A program made the position numbers and the translations under genes. Under the pieces are notes generated by a model that had not been told where the DNA came from, did no database searches, and saw only the letters and a program-made list of their open reading frames with translations. A stretch of 39,532 nt of DNA. It comes from an uncultured Butyricicoccus sp. (GTDB lineage Bacteria; Bacillota; Clostridia; Oscillospirales; Butyricicoccaceae). The DNA lies in NCBI GenBank assembly GCA_944384655.1, contig CALWUF010000062.1:1-39532 (forward strand), given 5' to 3'. Every line of letters starts with the position of its first letter. The stretch's first letter is position 1. Positions 1 to 7,399 of this stretch are shown piece after piece.

Positions 1-65
1 AAAACCTCCTTTTGTTTTTTGATGTGGTTGCCAGACCTTCATCTATTCTATCAAAAGGAGGTTTT
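1..65 (-). promoter_or_regulatory. Hairpin that masks a Shine-Dalgarno sequence
   Basis: Positions 1-14 and 52-65 are perfect 14-nt inverted repeats. On the minus strand the first arm supplies CCTCC and the second GGAGG, so the RNA would bury the ribosome binding site of a gene starting just past the left edge. A small inner GATG/CATC pairing (21-24 with 40-43) extends the stem. Translational repression of a transposase is the likely role. A bidirectional terminator is the alternative. Confidence 0.5.
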
Positions 66-87
66 CTTTTATCTAAAGATTTTTATT

Positions 88-113
88 CCCCCAGTTCAAC
101 TGGGGGTTTTTTT
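88..113 (+). terminator. Perfect hairpin with T-run (IS left-end palindrome or terminator)
   Basis: A 7-bp stem CCCCCAG/CTGGGGG around TTCAA is followed on the plus strand by seven T. It would stop transcripts running out of the element or arriving from the left on the plus strand. On the minus strand the tail is A-rich and not terminator-like. Confidence 0.55.
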
Positions 114-125
114 CGCTAAAGCGCC

Positions 126-160
126 AAAAAGAGCGCCGCCTGTACTAAGCAGGCGGCGCT
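126..160 (-). terminator. Rho-independent terminator overlapping the end of the 51-aa gene
   Basis: An 11-bp GC-rich perfect stem (132-142 with 150-160) with a 7-nt loop is followed on the minus strand by CTCTTTTT. The TAG stop of the preceding small gene (147-145) sits in the loop, so its last codons form one arm of the terminator. It ends the SLH-phosphodiesterase operon. Confidence 0.8.
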
Positions 161-300
161 TTCGCGTCTGATTTGTCCGTGCCGGACATCAGGTCACGGA
201 ATTGGGCGTCTGTCAGATGCTGTGTTCGATACAATGCCTGAATCAGTCCGAGCAGCATACAACGATGCAGCTCCTGTTCCTGTTGCGGGGTCAGCGTCAT
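145..300 (-). CDS. Small uncharacterised protein, 51 aa
   Basis: This short reading frame starts with ATG at 300 behind a near-ideal ribosome binding site (CGGAGGG, 6 nt upstream) and ends with TAG inside the terminator loop. The protein begins MTLTPQQEQELHR and contains a helical LLGLIQALYRTQHLTDAQF stretch, followed by a polar tail ending KAPPA. There is no signal peptide or membrane segment. The helix plus the 'LTDAQF' turn resembles the short SHOCT-like helical modules of small Firmicutes proteins, but I do not recognise a family. It lies 59 nt behind the upstream phosphodiesterase gene and is probably co-transcribed with it. The strong ribosome site and operon position make it a likely real gene; its function is unknown. 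Confidence 0.65.
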   Translation of the reverse strand: MTLTPQQEQELHRCMLLGLIQALYRTQHLTDAQFRDLMSGTDKSDAKAPPA

Positions 301-359
301 GTTTGTCCCTCCGTTTCTGAAGGAATCCTATGCGCGTCCCCCAAACAAAAGAACTTCAA

Positions 360-1748
360 TCATTGGGAATACAGCATATTCCAGGTCAATCCGTCGGTTG
401 TAATAAACATGGCACTTGTATTTGCCTGCCGGATTGCATTCGATTTGCCATTTACCGTCCATACACCAAAGTCCAGTCCTGCACGCAGGCAGGCTGCACG
501 CTGTGCAGCAGTAAATGTATCATACTGCGCACTGAGTACAACATGATTTTTGCCGTTTTTCAAATTTTTTGCCGTCTGAATGCTGTCCGTATTGACAGAG
601 GATGTCAAGAACATAATTTCTGCTGCCGGGCACGCTGCGCGCAGCCTGGTCAGATCTATCGAATAAAAACTAATCCATGTGACACTGTCATTCATATTAT
701 ATTTTTTGACAATCGTCACCAACAGATCAATTTCTTTCTGCGTCATCTGCTCTTTCAGCTCAATATATGGATGCAAACTGTTCTGTGCACACACAGCAAT
801 AAATTCCTCAAATGATGGTATCTTTGTTCCGGCATATTCTGCTGCTTTCCATGAGCCAAAATCATACTTTTGCAATTGTGCAAACGTAGACTTCGCCAGA
901 TACACCTTTTCATCACTGCCGGTAAGCTGTTCCACATTGCTGGTTCGGTTAATGGTCGAATCGTGCAGCAAAACCGGTTCGCCTTCCTTTGTAAATTGAA
1001 CGTCCGCCTCTACATATTCATACCCCATCTGTGCAGACATTTGATAGGCAGGCAAGGTATTTTCCGGCGCTGCTGTGCTATAGCCTCGATGGTTGACCAG
1101 GGGCACTTTCTCGGCATCCGTATACTGGCGGTCACAGATATCCAGATATCCACACAAAATGACTGCACATTGTGCACGTGTCATGCCATCCTTCGGTCCA
1201 AATTTTCCTCCCGGCAGACCATCAATCAGTTTTGAACGGTACAGGGTATATACAGCGTCCAATGCATAATCTGCACAGCGTGCATTGTCAGAAAATCCTG
1301 CACAGGTGCGTACACGCGGCAATATGGTACCTGTTGCATTGGCATAGGCAACCAAAATCGTCGCTGCCTGTTCACGGGTGACCGATGCATTCGGTGAGAA
1401 CGTACTGTTTGTCGTGCCGCTCACAATACCATTTTGTACAGCCCATGCAACCGCTGGTGCATACCATGCATTCGATGGTACATCAGAAAATTTATTTGTC
1501 TTGTATTCCTCCGGCACATACCCGCTGTTTTTCGCCAGTACCGTCACAAACATTGCGCGTGTCATCGTACTGTCCGGCTTAAATTCTGTCTCTGATACAC
1601 CCGAGAACAATCCTTTTTCTACGACACGATTGATGCTCTGTTCTGCCCAATGCCCCTCAACATCGGTAAACTTCACAGCCATGGACTGTACCGGAAATCC
1701 ACCGAGCAACAATGCTGCTGAGAGCACAACGGATAGTATTTTTTTCAA
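360..1748 (-). CDS. Secreted SLH-domain glycerophosphodiester phosphodiesterase (paralogue 1)
   Basis: 462 aa. Residues 1-24 are a classic signal peptide (MKKILSVVLSAALLLGG... cleaved near SMA). Three S-layer-homology repeats follow at about 27-76, 87-140 and 152-204, which should anchor the protein to cell-wall polymers. The C-terminal half (about 216-460) is a GDPD-family TIM barrel with its metal and catalytic signature intact: H220-R-G, PENT at 228-231, E247-x-D249 and H262-D. The family hydrolyses glycerophosphodiesters to glycerol-3-phosphate and an alcohol, so phosphate or glycerol scavenging, or wall-teichoic-acid or lipid turnover at the surface, is plausible. The start is TTG at 1748, with GGGGG 7 nt upstream. 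It lies 33 nt after its paralogue and is probably in the same transcript. Confidence 0.85.
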   Translation of the reverse strand: MKKILSVVLSAALLLGGFPVQSMAVKFTDVEGHWAEQSINRVVEKGLFSGVSETEFKPDSTMTRAMFVTVLAKNSGYVPEEYKTNKFSDVPSNAWYAPAVAWAVQNGIVSGTTNSTFSPNASVTREQAATILVAYANATGTILPRVRTCAGFSDNARCADYALDAVYTLYRSKLIDGLPGGKFGPKDGMTRAQCAVILCGYLDICDRQYTDAEKVPLVNHRGYSTAAPENTLPAYQMSAQMGYEYVEADVQFTKEGEPVLLHDSTINRTSNVEQLTGSDEKVYLAKSTFAQLQKYDFGSWKAAEYAGTKIPSFEEFIAVCAQNSLHPYIELKEQMTQKEIDLLVTIVKKYNMNDSVTWISFYSIDLTRLRAACPAAEIMFLTSSVNTDSIQTAKNLKNGKNHVVLSAQYDTFTAAQRAACLRAGLDFGVWTVNGKSNAIRQANTSAMFITTDGLTWNMLYSQ

Positions 1749-1781
1749 TAGAATTCCCCCTGATCTTTTTTCGTCATGATG

Positions 1782-3146
1782 TCAATGGTTGTCAAGATAT
1801 ATGTCTGCCGGCGTCAGCTTGTCCACTGTAATCCCCTGTATAGCAGTATTGAGCTGCTGTACGGCCGTCCGCCGCTCATCAATCGTCCAGGCTTCAACAT
1901 AAATCCCTGCGCGCAGACATTGCGCACGCAAGGTACTGGTCAATGTCGTATATTTCGCACAGAGAGATACCGTATTTTTTCCGGTTTTCAACTGCTTGAT
2001 CTGTTCGACTGTACGGCTGTCTGCATAAGAACGGACATATCCCACTTCTGCGTGTGGATATCTGTTACAAATCCACTTGAGATTGGAATAATCAAAACTA
2101 ATCCATGTCACATGCTGTGTCATATCATATTGCGCAACAATATCAAACATCTGTTCCAACTGTATACTCGATGCAGTGGATTTCAATTCAATATATGGAT
2201 GCAAATACCGTTCCGAACACAACTCAATAAACTGTTGAAACGTGGGCAGCGCAGTATCATGATATCCATTTTTTCCGGCATCAAAGCTGAAGCGCTGAAG
2301 CTGTTCATATGTCATGCGTGACACTGCCCCATTGCCATTGCTCGTGCGGTCAATGGTCTCATCATGCAACAATACCGGCACATTGTCACGGGTAAATCGT
2401 ACATCTGCTTCCACATAAATATACTGCCTATCATCCGACAGTTCATATGCTTCCAATGTATTTTCGGGAGCTTCTACAGAATAGCCCATATGGCTGACAA
2501 CCTTCGCGCGTTGATTATCCGGACAAGCATTTTCACAAACTTCTTGATACCGGCGCAAAAGTACAGCACAATCCGCCCGTGTCATGACATCAGACGGACA
2601 GATGTTTCCTTCCACAGTATCAACAATGCCGGCGCGGTACAGCGTATACAGTGCATCCAGTCCACTGTCTGAACAGGTATTCATATCCGAAAAACGCACC
2701 GTCCTGCTTCGTCTGCGCGGCAGAACCGTACCACTATGATTCGCATGCCGGATGAGCATGATTGCGGCCTGTTCCCTCGTCACTGCCTGATCCGGAGAAA
2801 ACTTCCCCGGCTGTGTACCAGAGGCAATGCCATTGACCACAGCCCACTGTACAGCACGTGCACAGGTACGTCCTGCTGGAACATCAGAAAATACCCGTCC
2901 GGCAGGTGGAAGCTCCGCACCATCCAATTTGGCCAATGCCGTGACAAATACCCCTCGCGTCAGTTCAGCATCCGGTGAAAACCGATCGCCAGCGCCGCAG
3001 GACAGCCAGCCCTGCCGCACAGCCCGGTCAATATCCGCTTCCGCCGGATGGCCTTTTGTATCCGTGACAGCAAATGCAGATGTGCGGCACAACAACAGTG
3101 CTGTGAGCGCCAAACCAATCGCTACATATCGTTTTGACTGCCGCAT
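1782..3146 (-). CDS. Secreted SLH-domain glycerophosphodiesterase-like protein (paralogue 2, altered HRG motif)
   Basis: 454 aa with the same architecture as the downstream gene: a signal peptide (about 1-26), three SLH repeats (about 27-75, 86-139, 151-204) and a GDPD domain from about 216. The start chosen is ATG at 3146 (MRQSKRYVAI), with GGGAGG 8 nt upstream; the GTG at 3155 would overlap that site. PENT (227-230), E246-x-D248 and H261-D are present. The first signature reads H219-M-G instead of the usual H-R-G, so a phosphate-contacting arginine is missing. The two paralogues keep their order of domains but differ in many residues, so the duplication is not recent. Activity on ordinary glycerophosphodiesters may be reduced or the substrate changed. 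Confidence 0.82.
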   Translation of the reverse strand: MRQSKRYVAIGLALTALLLCRTSAFAVTDTKGHPAEADIDRAVRQGWLSCGAGDRFSPDAELTRGVFVTALAKLDGAELPPAGRVFSDVPAGRTCARAVQWAVVNGIASGTQPGKFSPDQAVTREQAAIMLIRHANHSGTVLPRRRSRTVRFSDMNTCSDSGLDALYTLYRAGIVDTVEGNICPSDVMTRADCAVLLRRYQEVCENACPDNQRAKVVSHMGYSVEAPENTLEAYELSDDRQYIYVEADVRFTRDNVPVLLHDETIDRTSNGNGAVSRMTYEQLQRFSFDAGKNGYHDTALPTFQQFIELCSERYLHPYIELKSTASSIQLEQMFDIVAQYDMTQHVTWISFDYSNLKWICNRYPHAEVGYVRSYADSRTVEQIKQLKTGKNTVSLCAKYTTLTSTLRAQCLRAGIYVEAWTIDERRTAVQQLNTAIQGITVDKLTPADIYLDNH

Positions 3147-3168
3147 GATCTGCACCTCCCATTCGGTT

Positions 3169-3197
3169 ATGATACCTCATCTCCAATTATTTGTCAA
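3169..3197 (-). promoter_or_regulatory. Sigma-A-type promoter of the SLH-phosphodiesterase operon
   Basis: On the minus strand TTGACA (3197-3192) and TATCAT (3174-3169) are separated by 17 nt. Transcription would start about 15 nt upstream of the ATG at 3146. It lies just past the stop of the nitroreductase remnant. Confidence 0.7.
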
Positions 3198-3207
3198 ACT
3201 TCATATT

Positions 3208-3507
3208 TTATCCAATTGCCTGTGCATACAACATCACATCCGCGCCGCAATATCCCAATTTTTCATCCAAATCCGGTGTATTTTCGCCTACCAATACAAG
3301 ATAGTTTCGAACACCTTTCGCAAGAATCAATTTGATAATGGGACTGAACGCTTCTGTATTTTCCGTTATCCCTTTCATGTTCAACTTGTATTTCCGATTA
3401 TTTTGAGAAATGCGTGTGGTCAGGCAATCCACAACTTCCTGTGGCATAATGCGATCTATGTACTTACGCACCATATGCCTTGTTTCCATGGCTTCTTGTA
3501 TCGTCAT
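3208..3507 (-). pseudogene. Nitroreductase family protein, 3'-truncated
   Basis: The frame starts at ATG 3507 (MTIQEAMETRHMVRKY) with GGAGGG 7 nt upstream and ends after 99 aa. The N-terminus has the nitroreductase 'I..R...R.Y' FMN-binding start. The later RNYLVLVGE and DEKLGYCG-ADVMLYAQAIG match the middle of the compact nitroreductase subfamily, whose members usually run 170-250 aa. Reading stops exactly where the family continues with its 'LGL.TCW' stretch, and no continuation in any minus frame is visible before the promoter at 3197. It is most likely a decayed gene. A functional 99-aa fragment is unlikely because half of the flavin site is missing. Confidence 0.6.
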
Positions 3508-3525
3508 AACAAATCCCTCCATATC

Positions 3526-4503
3526 TCAACAACTCCAGGGTTCTATTTGGATAAGAATGGATGATGGCATCGCCATCAATTGTACATCAAATTTCAGCGA
3601 TGGCTCTATTTTAGAGCTTGCATTGTGAATCCTCATAGACACATTCCAACCCTGATCGCAAACAACAACGATCGTATTTTTCGATTGTTCCTTAAATCCT
3701 ATTTCATAGAACTTAGACGGCAGTTTCAGGATCGGAACATCAATCAATGCTTTTCTCTTTCCGTCCGGTCTATTCAACGTGCCATTGATATTGACGGACT
3801 CAATTTGAGTAAATCGTCTTTGGTCATTCATGATTATTTTATAAAAATCATTTGCTCCTATCAGATATCGAATAAGCAAGGCTGGAATTTCACTTGGATA
3901 TTCATCATCCAATCGTTTCAATTCCTTCATAAAAGCTTGTAAAACAGGGACATAACAACGTTGTTCTTTGTCCGACATTTGATTCCATAACGCCGGGCAT
4001 CCACTGGATTTACTCTCATCCCGAATTTTACGAAGTGGAAGAAATACATTTCGAATATCATTGAAATACTCTCTGGAACAACGTTTTCCAAACCAGTCTT
4101 TTCCAAAATCGATGGCATCTGATAATCGGCTGTGCTTGACAGCGTGATGATTGTGTTTGCATGACAGACCAATTTCCCAATCACAACCTCTGATACACAA
4201 TACATCCCTGACATCGCCGGCAATCCCTTTGCTGTCAGCCTGTAAGCATATGTCCATGGGGGCAGATGCCTGCGATAATTTCGGTTCGAGGCGATCAATT
4301 ATTCTAATTGCCGCCATTGCCCCTTGCATATATTTGGCTTGTTCCTCTAACGGCAAATTGTCATACGCATGCCTCGCTGTCTGCATCTGAGGGCTGTCTA
4401 CCAAACAGACGCTCGTGCAATCACTATATTTTTTGAATAATCCATATGCGCAGGCATACTCAAACGCTTTTCCCGTCTCCGTCTGCTTTCTGTTTTTTGC
4501 CAT
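3526..4503 (-). CDS. HaeIII-like type II restriction endonuclease
   Basis: 325 aa from the ATG at 4503. That start gives MAKNRKQTETGKAFEYACAYG, which lines up with my recollection of the N-terminus of HaeIII (N-Q-K-G-R-A-F-E-Y-A-C). An upstream ATG at 4545 adds only 14 residues and has no ribosome site. The central block GDVRDVLCIRG...WEIGLSCKHNHHAVKHSRLS (about 90-125) is the conserved core of the RE_HaeIII family, so cleavage at GGCC is expected. The start lies 44 nt inside the end of the cognate methyltransferase gene with no good Shine-Dalgarno, so translation is probably coupled to the methyltransferase, keeping nuclease behind protection. No controller (C) protein is seen. Confidence in the family is high; the exact target is inferred. 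Confidence 0.85.
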   Translation of the reverse strand: MAKNRKQTETGKAFEYACAYGLFKKYSDCTSVCLVDSPQMQTARHAYDNLPLEEQAKYMQGAMAAIRIIDRLEPKLSQASAPMDICLQADSKGIAGDVRDVLCIRGCDWEIGLSCKHNHHAVKHSRLSDAIDFGKDWFGKRCSREYFNDIRNVFLPLRKIRDESKSSGCPALWNQMSDKEQRCYVPVLQAFMKELKRLDDEYPSEIPALLIRYLIGANDFYKIIMNDQRRFTQIESVNINGTLNRPDGKRKALIDVPILKLPSKFYEIGFKEQSKNTIVVVCDQGWNVSMRIHNASSKIEPSLKFDVQLMAMPSSILIQIEPWSC

Positions 4504-5440
4504 AATAAAGTGCGTTTGAAAGTACTCCATAAAGATGTGTGGCAATGATTTCGGCCAATTTTACAGGGACAGCATTTCCAATCTGCTTATATTTTGAAGT
4601 CAAATCGCCATAAAACTCCAAATCAATTGGAAATGTCTGTATTGCAGCAGCTTCCCTCCAACTAAACCGTCTGGTTTCACCACTTTTGCCGAATTCCCAA
4701 TGATCTTTATCTATTTTCACCATATTGGGAGACCCCGGCCACAATGTCACCTGTTTAGCCATAGCTGGTATCGTGTACGATACATCATCCCAATCCCTTT
4801 TTCGGTTCCTACTCATATATCGGCTGCTATATGGCGCATTGCATACTTCATCCGGAGTTGGCTCAGGGATGTTTTTTAAGGCTTCTCTCATTGTAACACG
4901 ATACTTGCGCACAGGTGGAAAATCAAATTCTTCAATTCCCAAATCCTTTCGGAACCCAACGATAATGACTCGTTCCCGATCCTCCGGGACTTCATAATCT
5001 TTGGCATTTAACAATTTGTAAAAAACATTATATCCACAATCAGAAAACTCTTCTATAATTGCTTCTATGATGCTCCCATCACCCATTGTCAAAAGGCCTT
5101 TGACATTTTCTCCTACAAACATTTTAGGTTTTTTTGCCTTCACAATCCTTACATAATGTTTGTATAAAACATTTCTTGAATCATCAATTTTTCGCGGTCC
5201 ACTCAGAGAAAACCCTTGGCACGGAAATCCGCCGAGCATAACATCGGCATCTAATATATCGGCTGCGTCTACTTTCGCAATATCGCTGCACACTACTTTT
5301 GCAGTACTCCAGTTTTCATGAGTTTTACAGGCATCGGCTTCGAAATCATTTGCCCAGATTATCTTGAAGCCAGCTCTCTCGAATCCCATATCAAGACCGC
5401 CAGCGCCAGCAAATAGGCTGATTGCCGTAAATTCTCTCAC
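4460..5440 (-). CDS. DNA (cytosine-5-)-methyltransferase, M.HaeIII-like
   Basis: 326 aa. It has the C5-methyltransferase motifs in order: I (SLFAGAGGLDMGF, AdoMet binding), IV with the catalytic cysteine (GGFPCQGFS), VI (ENVKG), VIII (RERVIIVGFR) and X (YKQIGNAVPVKLAE). The target-recognition part shares YMSRNRKRDW, the following YT.PA...Q..L.P..P.M.K pattern and spacing with M.HaeIII, which supports methylation within GGCC. The start is GTG at 5440, with AAAGGAGA 9 nt upstream. It precedes and overlaps the endonuclease gene, so the host is methylated before it is cut. The low-GC codon use and neighbouring broken gene suggest that the pair was acquired. Confidence 0.93.
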   Translation of the reverse strand: MREFTAISLFAGAGGLDMGFERAGFKIIWANDFEADACKTHENWSTAKVVCSDIAKVDAADILDADVMLGGFPCQGFSLSGPRKIDDSRNVLYKHYVRIVKAKKPKMFVGENVKGLLTMGDGSIIEAIIEEFSDCGYNVFYKLLNAKDYEVPEDRERVIIVGFRKDLGIEEFDFPPVRKYRVTMREALKNIPEPTPDEVCNAPYSSRYMSRNRKRDWDDVSYTIPAMAKQVTLWPGSPNMVKIDKDHWEFGKSGETRRFSWREAAAIQTFPIDLEFYGDLTSKYKQIGNAVPVKLAEIIATHLYGVLSNALYYGKKQKADGDGKSV

Positions 5441-5507
5441 GGTTCAAACTCTCCTTTTATTAAAATTTTATGTCGCTACACCCATAGTTGGTCGTGCGAA
5501 CATCAAA

Positions 5508-5536
5508 ATTGTACCATATACACCTCCCTTTTTCAA
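5508..5536 (-). promoter_or_regulatory. Promoter of the restriction-modification genes
   Basis: Minus-strand TTGAAA (5536-5531) and TACAAT (5513-5508) with a 17-nt spacer. Transcripts would have a leader of about 60 nt before the GTG at 5440. Confidence 0.6.
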
Positions 5537-5828
5537 TTTCTCAAGCACTGCTTTCAGGAACTATTTTCCCGAAAGCATTGCCAACTAAGCTATCTTACAA
5601 ATTTAAATTTTACTGATATTTATCACGCCGGAACTCATCTCAATCACAACAGTCGACCCAATCTCACACAATCTCATCCGTCCAATCTGCTAAAACTATA
5701 CTTGTTCTTCCCGTTCCTCTATAAATTACTGCCATACGGTATAAATTTCTGCAATATATAAATACTATCCATATTGGAAGCAACTATCAGATATCCAGAT
5801 AATTTGAATAAAAAAATAACATGGAGGC
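5537..5828 (+). other. AT-rich intergenic region without a recognisable gene
   Basis: This gap between the divergent restriction-modification genes and spoVT holds the promoters noted nearby and one imperfect stem (GCTTTC at about 5550 with GAAAGC at about 5572). All frames are short and lack ribosome binding sites. Nothing else could be recognised. Confidence 0.5.
5774..5803 (+). promoter_or_regulatory. Possible spoVT promoter
   Basis: TTGGAA (5774-5779), an 18-nt gap and GATAAT (5798-5803) lie about 30 nt before the start codon. In Bacillus spoVT is read by the forespore factor sigma-G, and I could not find a clean sigma-G -35/-10 pair here, so this is a weak call. Confidence 0.3.
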
Positions 5829-5834
5829 ATGTAT

Positions 5835-6368
5835 ATGAAAGCAACGGGCATTGTCCGCCGTATCGATGATCTTGGACGGGTTGTCATCCCAAAGGAAATC
5901 CGGAGAACTATGCGGATCCGCGAAGGCGATCCACTGGAAATCTATACCGATCGCAATGGCGAGGTTATTTTCAAAAAATATTCCCCTATGGGAGATTTAA
6001 ACACATTTGTAAATCAATTGTGTGACTCTGTTACCAAAACCATCGGTACAAGCTGTGTCATTTGTGACCGCGATTCCGTCATTGCTGTATCCGGCAGCGC
6101 AAAAAAAGATGTATATGAACGCAACATCAGTGCCGAACTCGAACGGGCTATGGAAAAACGCCAAATTGTCCAACCTGCAGATACGCCCATTTCTCTTACA
6201 GATGACGATCGTTATCACATTTCTATCGCCGCCCCCATTATTGCGGGCGGTGATGTATCCGGCTGTGTAGCGTTGCTGCGGGATGAGCAGCATCCCAATG
6301 CCAGTGAAGTAGAAAAAAAACTCCTGCAAACCGCTGCAACCTTCCTCAGCCAGCAAATGACAATGTAA
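5835..6368 (+). CDS. spoVT: Stage V sporulation protein T (AbrB-family transcription factor with GAF-like domain)
   Basis: 177 aa. The ribosome site GGAGG (5823-5827) is 7 nt before the ATG at 5835 and only 1 nt before the ATG at 5829, so the protein starts MKATGIVRRIDDLGRVVIPK. Residues 1-50 are the swapped-hairpin AbrB DNA-binding domain (RRIDDLGRVVIPKEIRR, then a GDPLEIYTD turn). Residues about 55-175 form the GAF-like sensor domain typical of SpoVT. In Bacillus it tunes sigma-G-dependent forespore genes and spore germination. The length equals the family norm. It is one of the few plus-strand genes here and probably stands alone. No clear terminator follows; a weak GGGCGA/TCGCCC stem with TTT sits at 6444-6470. 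Confidence 0.93.
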   Translation: MKATGIVRRIDDLGRVVIPKEIRRTMRIREGDPLEIYTDRNGEVIFKKYSPMGDLNTFVNQLCDSVTKTIGTSCVICDRDSVIAVSGSAKKDVYERNISAELERAMEKRQIVQPADTPISLTDDDRYHISIAAPIIAGGDVSGCVALLRDEQHPNASEVEKKLLQTAATFLSQQMTM

Positions 6369-6495
6369 TTTCCTCCCTGTACCACGGGAATCACCGGATA
6401 TTCCTATCTTTTGGGCTTTTTTTCGTATGATTCCGGCTGCTCCGGGCGATCCGCTCTCCAGTCGCCCTTTACATCAAAAATTTTCAAAAAAACTG

Positions 6496-6524
6496 TTGAC
6501 ATTTTATTTGTTGTATGGTATTCT
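6496..6524 (+). promoter_or_regulatory. Promoter of the initiator tRNA gene
   Basis: TTGACA (6496-6501) and TATTCT (6519-6524), 17-nt spacer, about 38 nt before the mature tRNA 5' end. Confidence 0.75.
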
Positions 6525-6562
6525 ATTTAAGCACTCAATGAGGTGCCTTAAAAATAAGATAT

Positions 6563-6639
<77 letters not shown>

Positions 6640-6645
6640 GTATGT

Positions 6646-6677
6646 AAGCCTGAATCATTACGATTCAGGCTTTTTTA
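6646..6677 (+). terminator. Terminator of the tRNA-fMet gene
   Basis: A perfect 11-bp stem AAGCCTGAATC/GATTCAGGCTT with a 5-nt loop is followed by TTTTATT. On the other strand it would also help to stop the leftward MgtC operon, but it lies past that operon's end by only about 16 nt and has AA-rich flanks there. Confidence 0.9.
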
Positions 6678-6692
6678 TTCTTCTATTTCGAC

Positions 6693-7385
6693 TCACAGCT
6701 CTTCCACTGAAATCACACCTCGAACCGCAGCGACATTATCCGCCAAATGCTTGATGTTACAGTTTTGGCGCAAACGCAGCGTAAAAATTGCACAGGCATT
6801 GTGTTTCTTGCTGCCGGTAGCGCGTGTAATTTCCATATTGATAATTTTCACATTTTGCGTGCGATACAAGCGGAGAATCTGTTCCAGACAATTCTTGTCG
6901 GTATATTCAATGTATAAATTAATTTCCGGCGCATGGTCAAGCACACGGCGTTCCAATTTGGAAAACAACAGTTCCGTGAGCAGGATCATCAATGTGGTGA
7001 GGATACCTCCCTCATAAAATCCTCCGCCAAGGGCGAGACCAATGATCGCGGACGCCCATAACCCGGCTGCTGTGGTCAGTCCTTTGACCCGCTGGCGACG
7101 CGTAACAATGATCGTGCCTGCCCCAAGAAAACCAATCCCTGCAACGACCTGTGCCCCCAGCCGCGCCATATCCGTATAATAACGCATATTAAGATATAAA
7201 TACTGACTCGTAAGCGTAGTCATAGCCGCGCCCAGACAGATCAGGATATGTGTTCGGAAACCGGCTGGACGGCGTTTAAATGCACGTTCAATGCCGATCA
7301 TACCGCCACAAATCACAGCGAGCACCAGCCGCAGTGTCACAGATTGCAATGTAACCTCGCGCAATCCATCAAAAACAGATATCAC
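6693..7385 (-). CDS. MgtC/SapB family membrane protein (copy 2)
   Basis: 230 aa. The start is GTG at 7385 (VISVFDGLREV), placed 7 nt after AGGAGG; this is the same layout as in the upstream paralogue. The N-terminal part (about 15-140) is the MgtC/SapB membrane domain with four to five hydrophobic helices and the signature GGMIGIER...RRPAGFRTHILICLGAA, then GAGTIIVTRR and GLTTAAGLWASAIIGLALGGG. The C-terminal part (about 150-230) is a small soluble ACT-like domain. MgtC proteins are tied to growth at low magnesium and in some bacteria to ATP-synthase or potassium control; enzymatic activity is not established. Its start lies 15 nt downstream of the upstream gene's stop. Confidence 0.88.
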   Translation of the reverse strand: MISVFDGLREVTLQSVTLRLVLAVICGGMIGIERAFKRRPAGFRTHILICLGAAMTTLTSQYLYLNMRYYTDMARLGAQVVAGIGFLGAGTIIVTRRQRVKGLTTAAGLWASAIIGLALGGGFYEGGILTTLMILLTELLFSKLERRVLDHAPEINLYIEYTDKNCLEQILRLYRTQNVKIINMEITRATGSKKHNACAIFTLRLRQNCNIKHLADNVAAVRGVISVEEL

Positions 7386-7399
7386 AGCCACGCCTCCTT

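Larger units (their letters stand above)
1..117 (-). mobile_element. Probable left end of an IS200/IS605-family element, cut by the window edge
   Basis: Two hairpins lie in the order expected for the left end of an IS200-type element read leftward. The outer one is a short perfect palindrome at 88-106 (CCCCCAG stem, 5-nt loop) next to a run of seven T on the plus strand. The inner one pairs 52-65 with 1-14. Its inner arm carries a perfect Shine-Dalgarno (AAAGGAGG on the minus strand, positions 12-5), so a start codon should lie 1-6 nt beyond position 1. In Salmonella IS200 a subterminal hairpin and a second hairpin hiding the tnpA ribosome binding site have this arrangement. No transposase sequence is inside the window, so the family call is inference. 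The exact outer boundary (about 107-117) is not defined. Confidence 0.5.

Noticed and set aside
5455..5540. Short open stretch upstream of the methyltransferase that could be a controller protein remnant
   Set aside because: Fewer than 30 residues, no usable start codon, no helix-turn-helix pattern.
6646..6677. Similarity of this hairpin (AAGCCTGA) to the one at 39460-39494 as a dispersed repeat
   Set aside because: Only the outer stem of about eight bases agrees; two unrelated terminators explain it.
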